This document shows, piece by piece, positions 24,916-34,486 of a stretch of 42,547 nucleotides of DNA. The notes under the pieces are model-generated. The model searched no databases. It saw only the letters and a program-made list of their open reading frames with translations, and had not been told where the DNA came from. The stretch lies in contig DASQSZ010000423.1 of the NCBI GenBank assembly GCA_035642125.1, positions 1 through 42,547 on the forward strand, in the 5' to 3' direction. Positions within the stretch are counted from its first letter, which is position 1. Every line of letters begins with the position of its first letter. Origin of the DNA: CALAED01 sp937891035. GTDB lineage: Bacteria; Actinomycetota; Actinomycetes; Streptosporangiales; Streptosporangiaceae. A program made the position numbers and the translations under genes.

Positions 24916-26128
24916 ATGACGACTTTCGGTCAGCGAATGCGCGCGCTCATGGCCGAGCGCGGCATCAGCCTGCGCCAGTTGGCGAGAACAGTGCATTACG
25001 ACGTCGGCGGCTTGTCGAAGGTCGCGCGCGATCTGCAACGCCCTTCCGAGCAGATGGCTCGTGTCCTGGACGAGGCCCTTGACGCTGCGGGGGAGCTGGC
25101 CGAGCTCGCGCGGGTCAGCCGTCCCGCCTCGCCCGTCGACGACACGCTTGAGCTGGCGAGCTGGCTCGAGCAGTCCAACGTGGGCGACGGCGCGATCGAC
25201 TACCTCGAGGCCACGATTCGGCGCCTGGCCTATGACTATCCGCGCCGGCCGCCGCTCGGAAGTCCTGGCCGAGACGCGCGAACTCCAGACCCGCATCACA
25301 ACGACTTTGCGCGGCGGGCGGCAGCGGCTCGCCCAGACCCGGACGCTGCTGGAGATCTCCGCCGAACTGTTCGCGCTGAGCAACCTCCTGGCCGGCGACG
25401 TCGGCCGCTACAACCTCGCCGACGCCTACGGATACGCCGCCTGGACCTGCGCCCAGGAGGCCGACTCCGACGCCGCCCGCGCCCTGGTGCTGTGCGCCCA
25501 GTCCAAGACGGCCCGCTGGGAAACCCGCTACCGCCATGCCGCAGAGCTGGCCGGCCGAGGATTCGAGCTCAACGCCACGACCAGCCGCGGCCGGGTGCTG
25601 TTGGCCGTCTCCGAAGCGACGGCGCTGCAATCGTGCGGTGATGTGACGACCGCGTACGAGGCCATGGAGCGCGCCCAGCGCGCCCGCGAGGAATACTCGG
25701 CCGCCGACGAGGCCGCGGACGCCTGGAGCTGCACCCGCGCCCGGCAAGCCACCTACGCTCTCCAGGTCGATTTCGGCGCCCGCGACCCGGCCGCGATGCT
25801 GCGCTCTGTCCAGGACGCCGACGACGCGTGGACCGACGGCGACCAATGGGTCTATGGCACGTGGGCACAAGTCCGCATCGGCGCCGCTCTGGCGCACGTG
25901 ATGACCGGCGAGCCGGAAGGCGCCGCCGCCGAACTCGCCCCGGTCTTCGACCTCGGCGCCGAGTACCGCGTCGTCACCATCATCGGTCGCATGGCCGAGG
26001 TCGGCCGCCGGCTCGGCCACACCCGATACAAGGGAGACCGGCGCGCCGCCGATCTCGCCGAACGCATCCGCGCGTTCCAGACCGGGTCTCTGGAGCACAA
26101 GGCCATCACCGCGCCGGGGGTACCGTGA
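24916..26128 (+). pseudogene. XRE-family regulator with TPR-like C-terminus, frameshifted
   Basis: The first 113 codons read in one frame: GQRMRALMAERGISLRQLAR is the helix-turn-helix, and LEQSNVGDGAIDYLEATIRRLAYDYPR follows. The protein then continues in the next frame as SEVLAETRELQTRI and runs to 26128 with a helical repeat region (FALSNLLAGDVGRYN, AAWTCAQEADSDAARA, WSCTRARQATYALQVDFGA). Skipping one base at 25255 joins the parts into a 403-residue protein, the usual length of these actinomycete regulators. A true one-base insertion, an assembly error or a +1 shift could explain it; no stop forces a shift. Coupling to the downstream gene by GTGA suggests it was recently functional. ATG 24916 or GTG 24904 starts it. 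Confidence 0.75.
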
Positions 26129-26778
26129 GTCCGCTTCCGGACCGCATGGCTGATCACTGGTGGTGGCGTCCAGGTGTGCGCCCCGGCCGGCGCCTGCTGG
26201 TCTGGCATATCCTCCTCGGCGACCACCCCGAGGTGCGCGACCTCGTGCGGCAATGCCAGGACAAACTGGCGGGCCTCGACGGCCTGGACCTCATCCCCCC
26301 CGAGTGGTTGCACATGACCACACAGATCGTGGGATTCGCCGATGAGATCGGCCGCGAGGAGATCGAGGCCATGATCAGCGCAGCGGCCGAGCGGCTCGCC
26401 AACATCGACCCAGTCCAAGTGGAGGTCGGCAAGGTGTGGTTTCACCCTGAGGCCGTCATGCTCACCGCCCGTCCGGCTCGTGTCCTCGACCCTGTCCGGC
26501 TGGCGATCCGGGACGCCGTCGCCGCGACGGTCTCACGCCACCAGCTCGCCGACCAGCCGGATTGGACGCCACACATTTCGGTCGCCTATAGCAACGCCAC
26601 CGGCCTGGCCGCCCCCATCATCACGGCACTCGGTAATCCACCGAGACCTCGACCGATGACCGTAAGCCAAGTGCACCTCGTTACCCAAGAGCGAGCGGGA
26701 CACCTCTATCGATGGGACGGCCTCGCACCCGTCGAGCTCGGCCGCACACGGCGAGTCCACATGTCAGAGTGTGAATGA
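26125..26778 (+). CDS. 2H phosphoesterase (2'-5' RNA ligase-like)
   Basis: The 217-residue protein has the two defining motifs of the 2H superfamily: HMT at 63-65 (EWLHMTTQIVG) and HIS at 150-152 (TPHISVAYSN), spaced as in LigT/ThpR-like enzymes. These act on cyclic phosphates or 2'-5' linked nucleotides in RNA. The GTG start overlaps the TGA of the XRE gene by 4 nt, so translation is coupled and the pair may form one unit. The short lead MADHWWWRPG is aromatic-rich. The RNA or nucleotide substrate is unknown. Intact, unlike its upstream partner. Confidence 0.8.
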   Translation: MSPLPDRMADHWWWRPGVRPGRRLLVWHILLGDHPEVRDLVRQCQDKLAGLDGLDLIPPEWLHMTTQIVGFADEIGREEIEAMISAAAERLANIDPVQVEVGKVWFHPEAVMLTARPARVLDPVRLAIRDAVAATVSRHQLADQPDWTPHISVAYSNATGLAAPIITALGNPPRPRPMTVSQVHLVTQERAGHLYRWDGLAPVELGRTRRVHMSECE

Positions 26779-28038
26779 GGAAAGATCACGTGCTCCGATG
26801 GAATCCGCTCATGTCGAGCGCACAGCGCGAGTGATGGCCAACGCTCCGGACACGTTTATGATGTTCTCGTCGCGCTCCAGCAGTCGAGCATCCTGGTGGG
26901 CGTCCCCGCAAGCCGCTCGCCAAATTGCCAAGGAGGCACAGGGTCTGCCGCTCCTCAGTTTTTGTCGACAACTAATGAAACACCTGAGATTACTGCGGAA
27001 AAGATTGTCGACAAAGCCACCACAGTAGCCAAGCCAGTTGTAGGGCTGGACCAGAGTCCTTGGTTGATTTTGCGCCAAGATCTCGTTATGAAAATCCCCT
27101 TAAGGACTTGCCACTTATGTTGGCGGTAGCTGCATCCCATAAAGGATGCCTTTTGAGTTTCGCCGACATGGCTCGCCCTCCCGAGTGTCCGCGCCGCACC
27201 AAACAGGTACTTGAAAAGCGAAGTACAGAGTGCACGCAGCCGCATCCATGGGGAGGTGGCGCCATAGAGGGGTAGAAACTTGTGTACGAGCGACCACAAA
27301 CGGTCACCAAGATCTCAAGTGGTGCGACTAGAGCTGACAGCACCGTCGGCCAGTGCCGCCAGCGCGAACGCCCTCGGCGTGCTTGTCCCGGATGAGGCCA
27401 TCCGCAGGGCCGTCAAGGTCAGCTACTCCGCCTTGCGGAAATGCACGGGATGATCAGGCGATGTACAAGGCCAGCGGACACTCTACGGCGAGGCCAGCAG
27501 CGTGACGGGCGGCTCCGGGGCGGCCGAGGTCAGCGAGTCGCCCGGTCGGCGAGCGGATGGGTCACGGGCTTCGCAAGCCAGTCGTCAGGGTTCGAGATGT
27601 TCGGGAGATGGACCTTGGGGGTCTCCGCCTGACCACGAGCAGGTCATCCAGCATCCGGACCCGCGAGGTCGCCCCTAACTGGGCCCCACTCCGGATCGGC
27701 CGGCCGTCGGATTGCTGTGGTTCAGTCGGCGCGAATCTTGCTACCGCCGATGCTAACGACGGCCCTGAACAGCCGTGGATGGGCCTCGACCGCGGAGCCG
27801 GTCGGCGGCAGGGCCAGGATGGCTATGGACGGTCGTGGACACTGTTGATCTTGCTACCGATTAGATGCTCGGATCCAGCTCGTGATGATCGCCAGGGAAG
27901 CCGGCGACTGCTTCGGGGTCTGGGCGATCGGCTGATGTACAGCTCGGCGCTAGGAGCATGCTGGCCTGAGCTCCGGGTCGGCTAGTCTTCACGCCTTATA
28001 GGTTCACGTCCTACAACCTGCGGTAGTGAGACTCCTCC
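26779..28038. other. Gene-poor, lower-GC interval (likely degraded foreign DNA)
   Basis: These 1260 bases hold open frames on both strands but none that I recognise, and their codon pattern is unlike the neighbours. GC falls clearly between about 26940 and 27300. One minus-strand frame (26955-27299) ends in a hydrophobic stretch (VVALSTIFSAVISGVSLVV) that could be a lone membrane helix. A 12-bp direct repeat ATCTTGCTACCG occurs at 27735-27746 and 27848-27859. I see no tRNA, integrase or intact transposase. The interval lies between damaged genes and looks like an old insertion site. Confidence 0.5.
26962..27014. repeat. Paired TTGTCGACAA palindromes
   Basis: The perfect 10-bp palindrome TTGTCGACAA occurs at 26962-26971 and 27005-27014, with starts 43 bp apart, in the lower-GC interval. 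The spacing is close to four helical turns. It could be a regulator or recombinase site; no candidate protein is encoded next to it. Confidence 0.45.
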
Positions 28039-28067
28039 GAGACATGCAATCACGCTTGTTCTAGAAT
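28039..28067 (+). promoter_or_regulatory. Promoter for a leaderless HTH-ImmA transcript
   Basis: GAGACA (28039-28044), a 17-nt spacer and TAGAAT (28062-28067) match sigma-70-type boxes. The start point expected 7-8 nt later coincides with ATG 28075, and there is no ribosome site, so the message would be leaderless. Confidence 0.5.
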
Positions 28068-28074
28068 CGCACAC

Positions 28075-29171
28075 ATGGGTATCGGAGAGCAGGTTGCAGA
28101 AGCGAGGGCCGAGGCGGGGCTAACGCAGGCGCAACTGGCCTCGGCGGTTGACATCGACCGTAGCGCCTTGGCCAAGATCGAGACTGGAGCTCGGCGCGTA
28201 TCCGCAGCCGAACTGGTCGCGATCGCCCGGGAACTGCGACGGCGGGTCGAGTGGTTCGTCGATCCTGGACCGGACGCGATCGTTTCCTATCGCGCGTCAA
28301 ATCCTGGGCTTGCTGTCCAGGCTATTGACTCCGCACTCAGCAAGATCGTGCGGTACGTCGAGTTCGTAGCGGCCGAAGCTCCGGGTCTTGTTGAACGGCA
28401 GCCCGAGGCCGCGTCACCACCGCAGTCCTGCAGTGAGGCTGACACCCTGGCAATGTCTGCACGTACGGCGTTGGGGCTGCAGGACCATGATCCCGCTTAC
28501 GAGCTTGCTAGCCTCGTGCCGGCTGTCGGTCTCTTGCCCTTTTCCGTTCCTCTTGGCGAGGGCGCAGATGCAGGAACCGTGCTGCTGCGCGCTGGCGGTG
28601 TAACAGTGATCAACGGTGATCTGCGTCCAGGACGCCGACGATTGGCCTTGGCCCACGAACTGGGGCATTACCTCATCGCCGACCCATACACCACTGACTG
28701 GCGGGTCGCTTCGAGCGACGCTGAAGCACTGGAGGCGCAACTGGACCGGTTCGCGCGGGCATTCTTGCTGCTGAGCTCGATCTCCGGTCGCGGTGGCGGG
28801 AGTGGATAGAGGCGCCGGATGAGACGCTACGTGATGCAGCTGTTCGTGCTGGCAGCCACTATCGCGTGGATATGGCGACGCTCTCGCGAAGGCTTGGCGA
28901 ACTCAATCTCGTCAGCAGCGAACAGGAAACCGCTACTCGGCGAGTGAAGACGAAGAAGGCCGATATCGTGGAGAAGAACCTGATTGTCCACGACGAACTC
29001 AGCCCTGTTTCACTTCCTAGACCGTATGAGCGGGCAGTTCTTGGTCTATATCGAAGCGAGACTGTGTCTGCCGATCGGAGTCTGGAACTTCTCCTTGACA
29101 CTTTCGACCGTGACTCACTTCCCGATTTGCCCACGGTCCCCGAGAGCGAGATATGGGCCGTTGCCTCGTGA
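28075..29171 (+). pseudogene. HTH-ImmA/IrrE peptidase (antitoxin-like), frameshifted
   Basis: The first frame (to 28809) gives an XRE helix-turn-helix (GLTQAQLASAVDIDRSALAK, residues 16-35) and a zinc-peptidase motif HELGH at 194-198. The expected continuation is in another frame: from about 28773 it reads ELDLRSRWREWIEAPDETLR and then MATLSRRLGEL to the stop at 29171. Loss of one base near 28765-28773 fits; the whole would be about 365 residues. ImmA/IrrE proteins cleave regulators, and HTH-ImmA fusions act as antitoxins beside PIN or other toxins. The stop overlaps the start of the PIN gene by 4 nt (GTGA). Confidence 0.72.
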
Positions 29172-29713
29172 GTGAGGAGCGCAAGACATACGTACTCGAC
29201 ACTGGCCCGTTAAGCCAGTTCGCCCGGAGCCAGTAGCTCGGCGTTCTGAAAGCCGTTCTGAGTGAGGTTCGCGTAGTCATCCCGGATGTCGTGGAGACGG
29301 AACTACGAGAAGGTCTCGCACAATACCATCACCTTCAGGCGGTCCTCGACGCCTCCTGGATCGACGTGGTGCCTCTTGACACCGACGAGCAGCTGTCTGC
29401 GTTCTTCCACTACACGGAGCGTCTGGTAGGGATCAATGGACGCAATGTTGGCGAGTGCGGTGTTCTGACTCTCGCCGAAACTACTCCGAACGCGACAGCT
29501 GTCCTAGACGACCGGGTGGCCCGCAAGCTCGCCGAGCAACGCAAAGTCGACGTACGCGGGACGCTCGGACTGCTCTGTGAGGCAATCCGCCGAGGGCTAC
29601 TCACCGTGCCCTTGGTGTCGGCGGTCGCTGACGATCTTCTCGAACACTCTTACCGGCTTCCGTTCGGCCCTGGCGGATTCGTCCAGTGGGCCGAACAGGA
29701 AGGGCTCACCTGA
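29168..29713 (+). pseudogene. PIN-domain toxin-like gene (DUF3368-like) with TAG stop
   Basis: The frame from GTG 29168 begins SEERKTYVLDTGPLSQFAR, the N-terminal signature of PIN-like ribonucleases with the first acidic residue (Asp11). It is stopped by TAG at 29234-29236 (codon 23), where a Trp would be expected. After it the frame stays open and reads LGVLKAVLSEVRVVIPD, ETELREG, NVGECGVLTLAE, AVLDDRVARKLAEQ and GTLGLLCEAIRRGLL to 29713. All parts of the domain are present, so only the nonsense codon breaks it. A restart at GTG 29291 would lack the first acidic residue. It formed a pair with the HTH-ImmA gene, probably as the toxin. Confidence 0.75.
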
Positions 29714-30092
29714 CAACACCGAGGCAACGCATTTAAGGGTGATTGTGCTACCGGTGTTCGCCTAAGCATGGTTGAATTCGCCCTCGATCTTCCCTGAGCT
29801 CAGTGGGCTGGCGGAGGGCACACACTCGCACACGGGGCCTGGAGCGTTGCGAGGAAGAAGATAAGAACGAGAGCAACGATGGCCCCCAAGATCGTGAAGC
29901 CGGATCCCAACATGGCCGAGGCGATCACTCCAACCCTGCGGATGGGTCCATGACCCATGCTGTGCGCCAAGTTGATCCGATCCGTTGTGACTCAGGCTCC
30001 CCCGGCGGGGCGGCTAACGAACGTTTAACGCCGACGCCGGTCGAATGGGCGCTGCCGCGGGCACTGGGCCCGCGGCACGGAGGTGGAATCAC
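29714..30092. other. Intergenic stretch before the efflux operon, with hairpin
   Basis: No clear gene lies here. A 24-codon ORF (29879-29953, MAPKIVKPDPNMAEAI) is too short and unsupported to call. Near the right end GCCGCGGGC (30054-30062) and GCCCGCGGC (30068-30076) form a perfect 9-bp stem with a 5-nt loop that ends just before the GGAGG of the lipoprotein gene. It may affect translation of the operon or end transcription from the left. Confidence 0.4.
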
Positions 30093-30638
30093 ATGCGAAT
30101 CCGCAGCATGGCCGTTGTCGTGGCCGTCCCGGTCGTGTTCGGGCTGGCGGCGTGCGGGGGCAAGGCCGGGGACGACGGCATCGCGAGCGCGGTCGGGGGA
30201 ACGGCCAAACAGTCGGCGTCGGCGTCGCCGAGCCAGACGCTGAATCCCCAGGACGCGGCACTCAAATTCGCGCAGTGCATGCGCCAGAACGGGGTCGATA
30301 TACCGGATCCGAGCGCTGACGGCCGTTTCCAGATCAGGGCCAAGCCCGGCAATCAAGCAAAGGTGCAGGCGGCGATGAAGAAATGTCAGCACTTCATGAA
30401 GGCCGGCGGACGGCTCGGAAATCCCGACGACCCGAAGGTGCGCGACCGGATGCTCAAGTTCGCCCAGTGCATGCGCCAGCACGGCATCGACGTTCCCGAT
30501 CCGCGACCGGGCCAAGGAATCCAGCTGAGGGTGAACAGGGGATCGGAGGCGAAGTTCCGCGCCGCTCAGGAGGCCTGCCGGCAGTACGCCCCCGGCGGCG
30601 GCGACAAGGGGACGACCTCAGTAGGCGGCGGCAAATGA
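30093..30638 (+). CDS. Lipoprotein with duplicated Cys motif
   Basis: The 181-residue product has a lipobox (LAAC, Cys21) and is likely a membrane lipoprotein. After a Ser/Ala linker come two similar halves, each with KFAQCMRQ(N/H)G(V/I)D(I/V)PDP and a later Cys (KKCQHF and EACRQY). This points to internal duplication with two Cys per half that could form disulfides. I do not know its biochemical role. It overlaps the adaptor gene by 4 nt (ATGA) and heads a four-gene efflux-type operon, as similar proteins do in other actinomycetes to my knowledge. GGAGG precedes ATG 30093. Confidence 0.8.
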   Translation: MRIRSMAVVVAVPVVFGLAACGGKAGDDGIASAVGGTAKQSASASPSQTLNPQDAALKFAQCMRQNGVDIPDPSADGRFQIRAKPGNQAKVQAAMKKCQHFMKAGGRLGNPDDPKVRDRMLKFAQCMRQHGIDVPDPRPGQGIQLRVNRGSEAKFRAAQEACRQYAPGGGDKGTTSVGGGK

Positions 30639-31798
30639 GCGCGCCAAGCGACTTTCGGGAGGTTTCCGCCCGGGACGTCGGCGGCGCCGGATCGGAGCAC
30701 GCGGCGCCCGCCGGGCGGCTTCGTGGCCGGCGCGGTTACCTCGTGACGGCGGGGGCGTTGGCCGTGGCCGTCGGCGGGGGCGGTACGGCCGCCGCGTTCG
30801 TCATGAACGACCAAGGCGAGCCGGCCAAGCCCGCGTCGGCGCTGCCGAACGCGACCGCGACGATCACCCGCGGAGACGTCGTCGACACCGAATCGGTCGA
30901 CGGCAACCTGACCTATGCCGACGAACGTACGATCTCGGCCGGGGCGACCGGGACGGTCACCTGGGCGCCCGAAGAGGGAACCAGGATCACGCGCGGCAAG
31001 CCGCTGCTCAAGGTGGACGGCAAGCCGGTCACCCTCATGTACGGCTCGCTGCCGTTCTACCGTTCGTTGCGCCAGGGCGTCGACGACGGGACGGACGTCG
31101 AGCAGCTGGAGCGCAACCTCAGGGCGCTCGGCTATGGCGACGACATGACCGTCGACGAATCCTTCACCGCCGCCACCGCCGAGGCGGTCAAGGACTGGCA
31201 GGACGACATGGGGCTGCCTGAGACAGGGGCCGTCGACGCGAGCCAGGTGGTCTGCCAGCCGGGAGCCGTACGGGTCAGCGCCGTCAAGGCGACCCTGGGC
31301 AGTCGCGTCGGGCCCGGGGGAGCGGCGCTGACCGTGACCGGCACCGAGCGGATCGTGCACGTCGACCTCGACGCCACCAAGCAGACCATCGCGAAAGAGG
31401 GGGCCGCCGTCACCGTCGAGTTGCCCGATGGGAATCGGGTCAAGGGCCGCATCACCGAGGTCGGAACGGTCGCCAAGGCGAGCAATACCGACAACCAGGA
31501 CCCCGGCGACGACTCCTACACCGTCGGCGTGGACATCAAGGTGTCGGGCAAGGGCATCGGGCGGCTCGACCAGGCGCCCGTTACCGTCGAGATGGAAAGC
31601 GAGCGCAGCGAGAACGTACTGTCGGTGCCCATCGAGGCGCTGCTGGGCCTGCGCGAGGGCGGCTTCGGCGTCGAGGTCGTCGAGGGCGGCACCAGCCGGA
31701 TCGTACCGATCGAGCTCGGTACGTACGGCGGCGGTCGCGTGGAGGTCACCGGCTCCGGCCTGCGCGAGGGCATGAAGGTCGGGGTGGCGGGCCAATGA
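30635..31798 (+). CDS. HlyD/MacA-like adaptor with peptidoglycan-binding domain
   Basis: A 387-residue protein with one N-terminal membrane helix (YLVTAGALAVAVGGGGTAAAF) and a beta-barrel/lipoyl-like adaptor arrangement outside. Between them is a peptidoglycan-binding type 1 domain: DGTDVEQLERNLRALGYGDDMTVDESFTAATAEAVKDWQDDMGL, read in parts as VEQLERNLRALGYG and AVKDWQDDMGLPETG. The C-terminal part has VEMESERSENVLSVPIEALL as in RND/MacA adaptors. It likely couples the ATPase and permease that follow to the cell envelope. Substrate unknown. Its start overlaps the lipoprotein stop. Confidence 0.85.
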   Translation: MSAPSDFREVSARDVGGAGSEHAAPAGRLRGRRGYLVTAGALAVAVGGGGTAAAFVMNDQGEPAKPASALPNATATITRGDVVDTESVDGNLTYADERTISAGATGTVTWAPEEGTRITRGKPLLKVDGKPVTLMYGSLPFYRSLRQGVDDGTDVEQLERNLRALGYGDDMTVDESFTAATAEAVKDWQDDMGLPETGAVDASQVVCQPGAVRVSAVKATLGSRVGPGGAALTVTGTERIVHVDLDATKQTIAKEGAAVTVELPDGNRVKGRITEVGTVAKASNTDNQDPGDDSYTVGVDIKVSGKGIGRLDQAPVTVEMESERSENVLSVPIEALLGLREGGFGVEVVEGGTSRIVPIELGTYGGGRVEVTGSGLREGMKVGVAGQ

Positions 31799-31832
31799 GG
31801 ACAGTGCCGCGGGCGGGCGGCGGTGAGCGACC

Positions 31833-32552
<720 letters not shown>

Positions 32553-32663
32553 GCCGCTGACGCGGGGCGAAGGGCATGGCGCCGCGCGCCGGACTGAGCG
32601 AGGAACGAGCGAGGGAAGCGCGTGGCTGGGGCGCGCCGGGGCTGAGCGGGAGGCAGAGGCACA

Positions 32664-33887
32664 GTGAGCGAAACGACGAGCCGCGTGCGCGGGAGCGGGC
32701 GGCGTCTCATTCCGGCCCGGCTCGGCCCGCGGGACGTGTTCCGCGTGGGCCTGTCCGGGCTGCGGGCCCGGCCGACGCGCGTGGTGCTGTCGGCGCTGGG
32801 CATCGCGATCGGGATCGCCACGATGGTCGCGGTCATCGGCATCTCCTCCTCGAGCAAGGAGCAACTGCTGCGACAGATCGACGATCTTGGCACCAATATG
32901 CTGACCGCCGGTCCCGGCCGGACGTTTCTCGGCGAGGACGCGAAGTTGCCGGAGAACGCGGTCGAGATGGTCAAACGCATCGGTCCGGTCGGCAACGCGG
33001 GGGCGACCGGAACGATCGACGCGACGATCCGGCGGACGAATCTGATTCCCAAGGAGGTGACCGGCGGGCTCGCCGTCCAGGCCGCATCGACCGACCTGCT
33101 GAAGACGCTCGACGGCACGCTTCGTACCGGCACATGGTTGAACGCCGGCACCGAACGGTATCCGGGCGTCGTGCTCGGATCGGAGGCGGCCAAGCGGCTC
33201 GGCATCACCCACGTCGGCGAGCAGGCCTGGCTCGGAAACCGGTGGTTCACCGTCATCGGGATCTTGAACTCCCTGCCGCTGGCTCCCGAGATCGACCGTT
33301 CGGCGCTGGTCGGCTGGGAAGCGGCGCGGCGCTATCTCGGTTTCGACGGCCATCCGACGACGATCTACGAACGGTCGACGAACGCCTCGGTGGAGGCCGT
33401 GGCCGCGGTGCTGCCTCGCACGATCAATCCGGAGAACCCGAACGAGGTGGACGTGAGCCGGCCGTCGGACGCCCTGGAGGCGCGCGCCGCCGCGGCGGGC
33501 GCGTTCACCAACCTGCTGCTCGGCCTCGGCGCGGTCGCGCTGCTCGTCGGCGGGGTCGGGGTCGCCAACACGATGGTGATCTCGGTCTTGGAGCGGCGCC
33601 GGGAGATCGGCCTGCGCCGCTCGCTCGGCGCGACGCGCGGGCAGGTGCGCACTCAGTTCCTGGCCGAGTCGCTGCTGCTGTCGGCGTTGGGCGGAGTGGT
33701 CGGTGTGCTGCTCGGAGCCGTCACGACCGTGGCGTTCGCGACGTACCGGGACTGGCCGCCGGTCATCCCGGCCTGGGCGCTCGCGGGCGCGGTCGTCGCC
33801 ACGCTGGCCATCGGCACGATCGCCGGCCTCTACCCGGCGATGCGGGCGGCGCGGCTGTCGCCCACCGTGGCCCTGACCACCGCGTGA
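32664..33887 (+). CDS. MacB/FtsX-like ABC permease
   Basis: A 407-residue permease with one N-terminal helix (LSALGIAIGIATMVAVIGI), a large external MacB core domain, and three C-terminal helices with NTMVISVLERRREIGLRRSLGATRGQV, the FtsX/MacB coupling motif. It completes the lipoprotein-adaptor-ATPase-permease set. GTG 32664 follows GGGAGG and AGAGG. The 111 nt before it (GAGCGAGGAACGAGCGAGGG-like) resemble extragenic repeats seen across actinomycetes. A similar GCGGCGAGCGCAAGCCGC lies after hemE at 38281. Confidence 0.88.
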   Translation: MSETTSRVRGSGRRLIPARLGPRDVFRVGLSGLRARPTRVVLSALGIAIGIATMVAVIGISSSSKEQLLRQIDDLGTNMLTAGPGRTFLGEDAKLPENAVEMVKRIGPVGNAGATGTIDATIRRTNLIPKEVTGGLAVQAASTDLLKTLDGTLRTGTWLNAGTERYPGVVLGSEAAKRLGITHVGEQAWLGNRWFTVIGILNSLPLAPEIDRSALVGWEAARRYLGFDGHPTTIYERSTNASVEAVAAVLPRTINPENPNEVDVSRPSDALEARAAAAGAFTNLLLGLGAVALLVGGVGVANTMVISVLERRREIGLRRSLGATRGQVRTQFLAESLLLSALGGVVGVLLGAVTTVAFATYRDWPPVIPAWALAGAVVATLAIGTIAGLYPAMRAARLSPTVALTTA

Positions 33888-33914
33888 CCGCGCCCGGTTA
33901 TTGATGCGAGGCGG

Positions 33915-33962
33915 GAGATAAGGAGACAAGGAGATAAGGAGACAAGGAGATAAGGAGATAAG
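33915..33962. repeat. Six tandem 8-bp units with AAGGAG
   Basis: GAGATAAG and GAGACAAG alternate for six units (33915-33962). Read across borders they give repeated AAGGAG, the ribosome-site core, at an 8-nt period. The array lies between the permease stop and the small gene at 34001. It is a slippage-prone microsatellite. Confidence 0.9.
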
Positions 33963-34000
33963 GCGTTGCCCGGGGACGTGGCGCGGATCAGACTGGAGCC

Positions 34001-34366
34001 GTGTCCGTCCCCGTCGTCGTTCGGGAGCGCTGCCGGGCGTTTCTCGGGCTCACCGGCGATATCTTGTATATCTTCCCGGCCGCTTTGCTCGGGGCCGGCG
34101 CCCACTTCATCTTCGTCGTGACCGACAGCGAAGTGATCGTCATCTCCACGGCCATGTTCACGCGGACCAAGCCCAAGTCGGTGTGGGGTCGCTACCCACG
34201 AGGCATACGCATCGGCCCGGTCGACATGACCGGGATGGGGGCCTTCTTCGAGCTGGGCGGTACGTCGTTCGAGGTGGACGACGAGTACGTCCCCGTCATC
34301 AACGCGGCCGACACCGAAGTGTTCGCCCCGGAGACGCTGCCGCGCGATCCGCTGCCCGACCTTTGA
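34001..34366 (+). CDS. Small membrane-associated protein, possible PH-like fold
   Basis: The 121-residue product has a hydrophobic stretch (ILYIFPAALLGAGAHFIFVV) followed by strand-like segments (SEVIVISTAMF, GIRIGPVDMTG, FFELGGTSFEV, EYVPVINA). The strand pattern recalls bacterial PH-like domains, but I do not recognise a named family. GTG 34001 has GGAG only 2 nt upstream, so the true start may differ. The preceding AAGGAG array (33915-33962) is about 40 nt away, too far for ribosome binding unless the start is wrong. It stands alone between the efflux operon and rnd. Confidence 0.55.
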   Translation: MSVPVVVRERCRAFLGLTGDILYIFPAALLGAGAHFIFVVTDSEVIVISTAMFTRTKPKSVWGRYPRGIRIGPVDMTGMGAFFELGGTSFEVDDEYVPVINAADTEVFAPETLPRDPLPDL

Positions 34367-34486
34367 ACCTCGACGGTCCTGGGCCTCAGGACGAGGCCAT
34401 CTCCGGAGCCTCGGTCCCGCGTACGGGCGCCGCCGGCCGCCGGAAGAGGTACATCATCGGCACGATGTAGGCCCCAGCGCCTGGGT

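Noticed and set aside
25240..25265. Programmed +1 frameshift in the XRE gene
   Set aside because: No slow or stop codon at the junction and no known slippery pattern; a plain insertion or error is simpler.
26955..27299. Minus-strand frame ending in a hydrophobic segment
   Set aside because: Unlike any family I know, no good start, and the area is compositionally odd and gene-poor.
29879..29953. 24-codon ORF before the efflux operon
   Set aside because: Too short, weak ribosome site, no family known to me.
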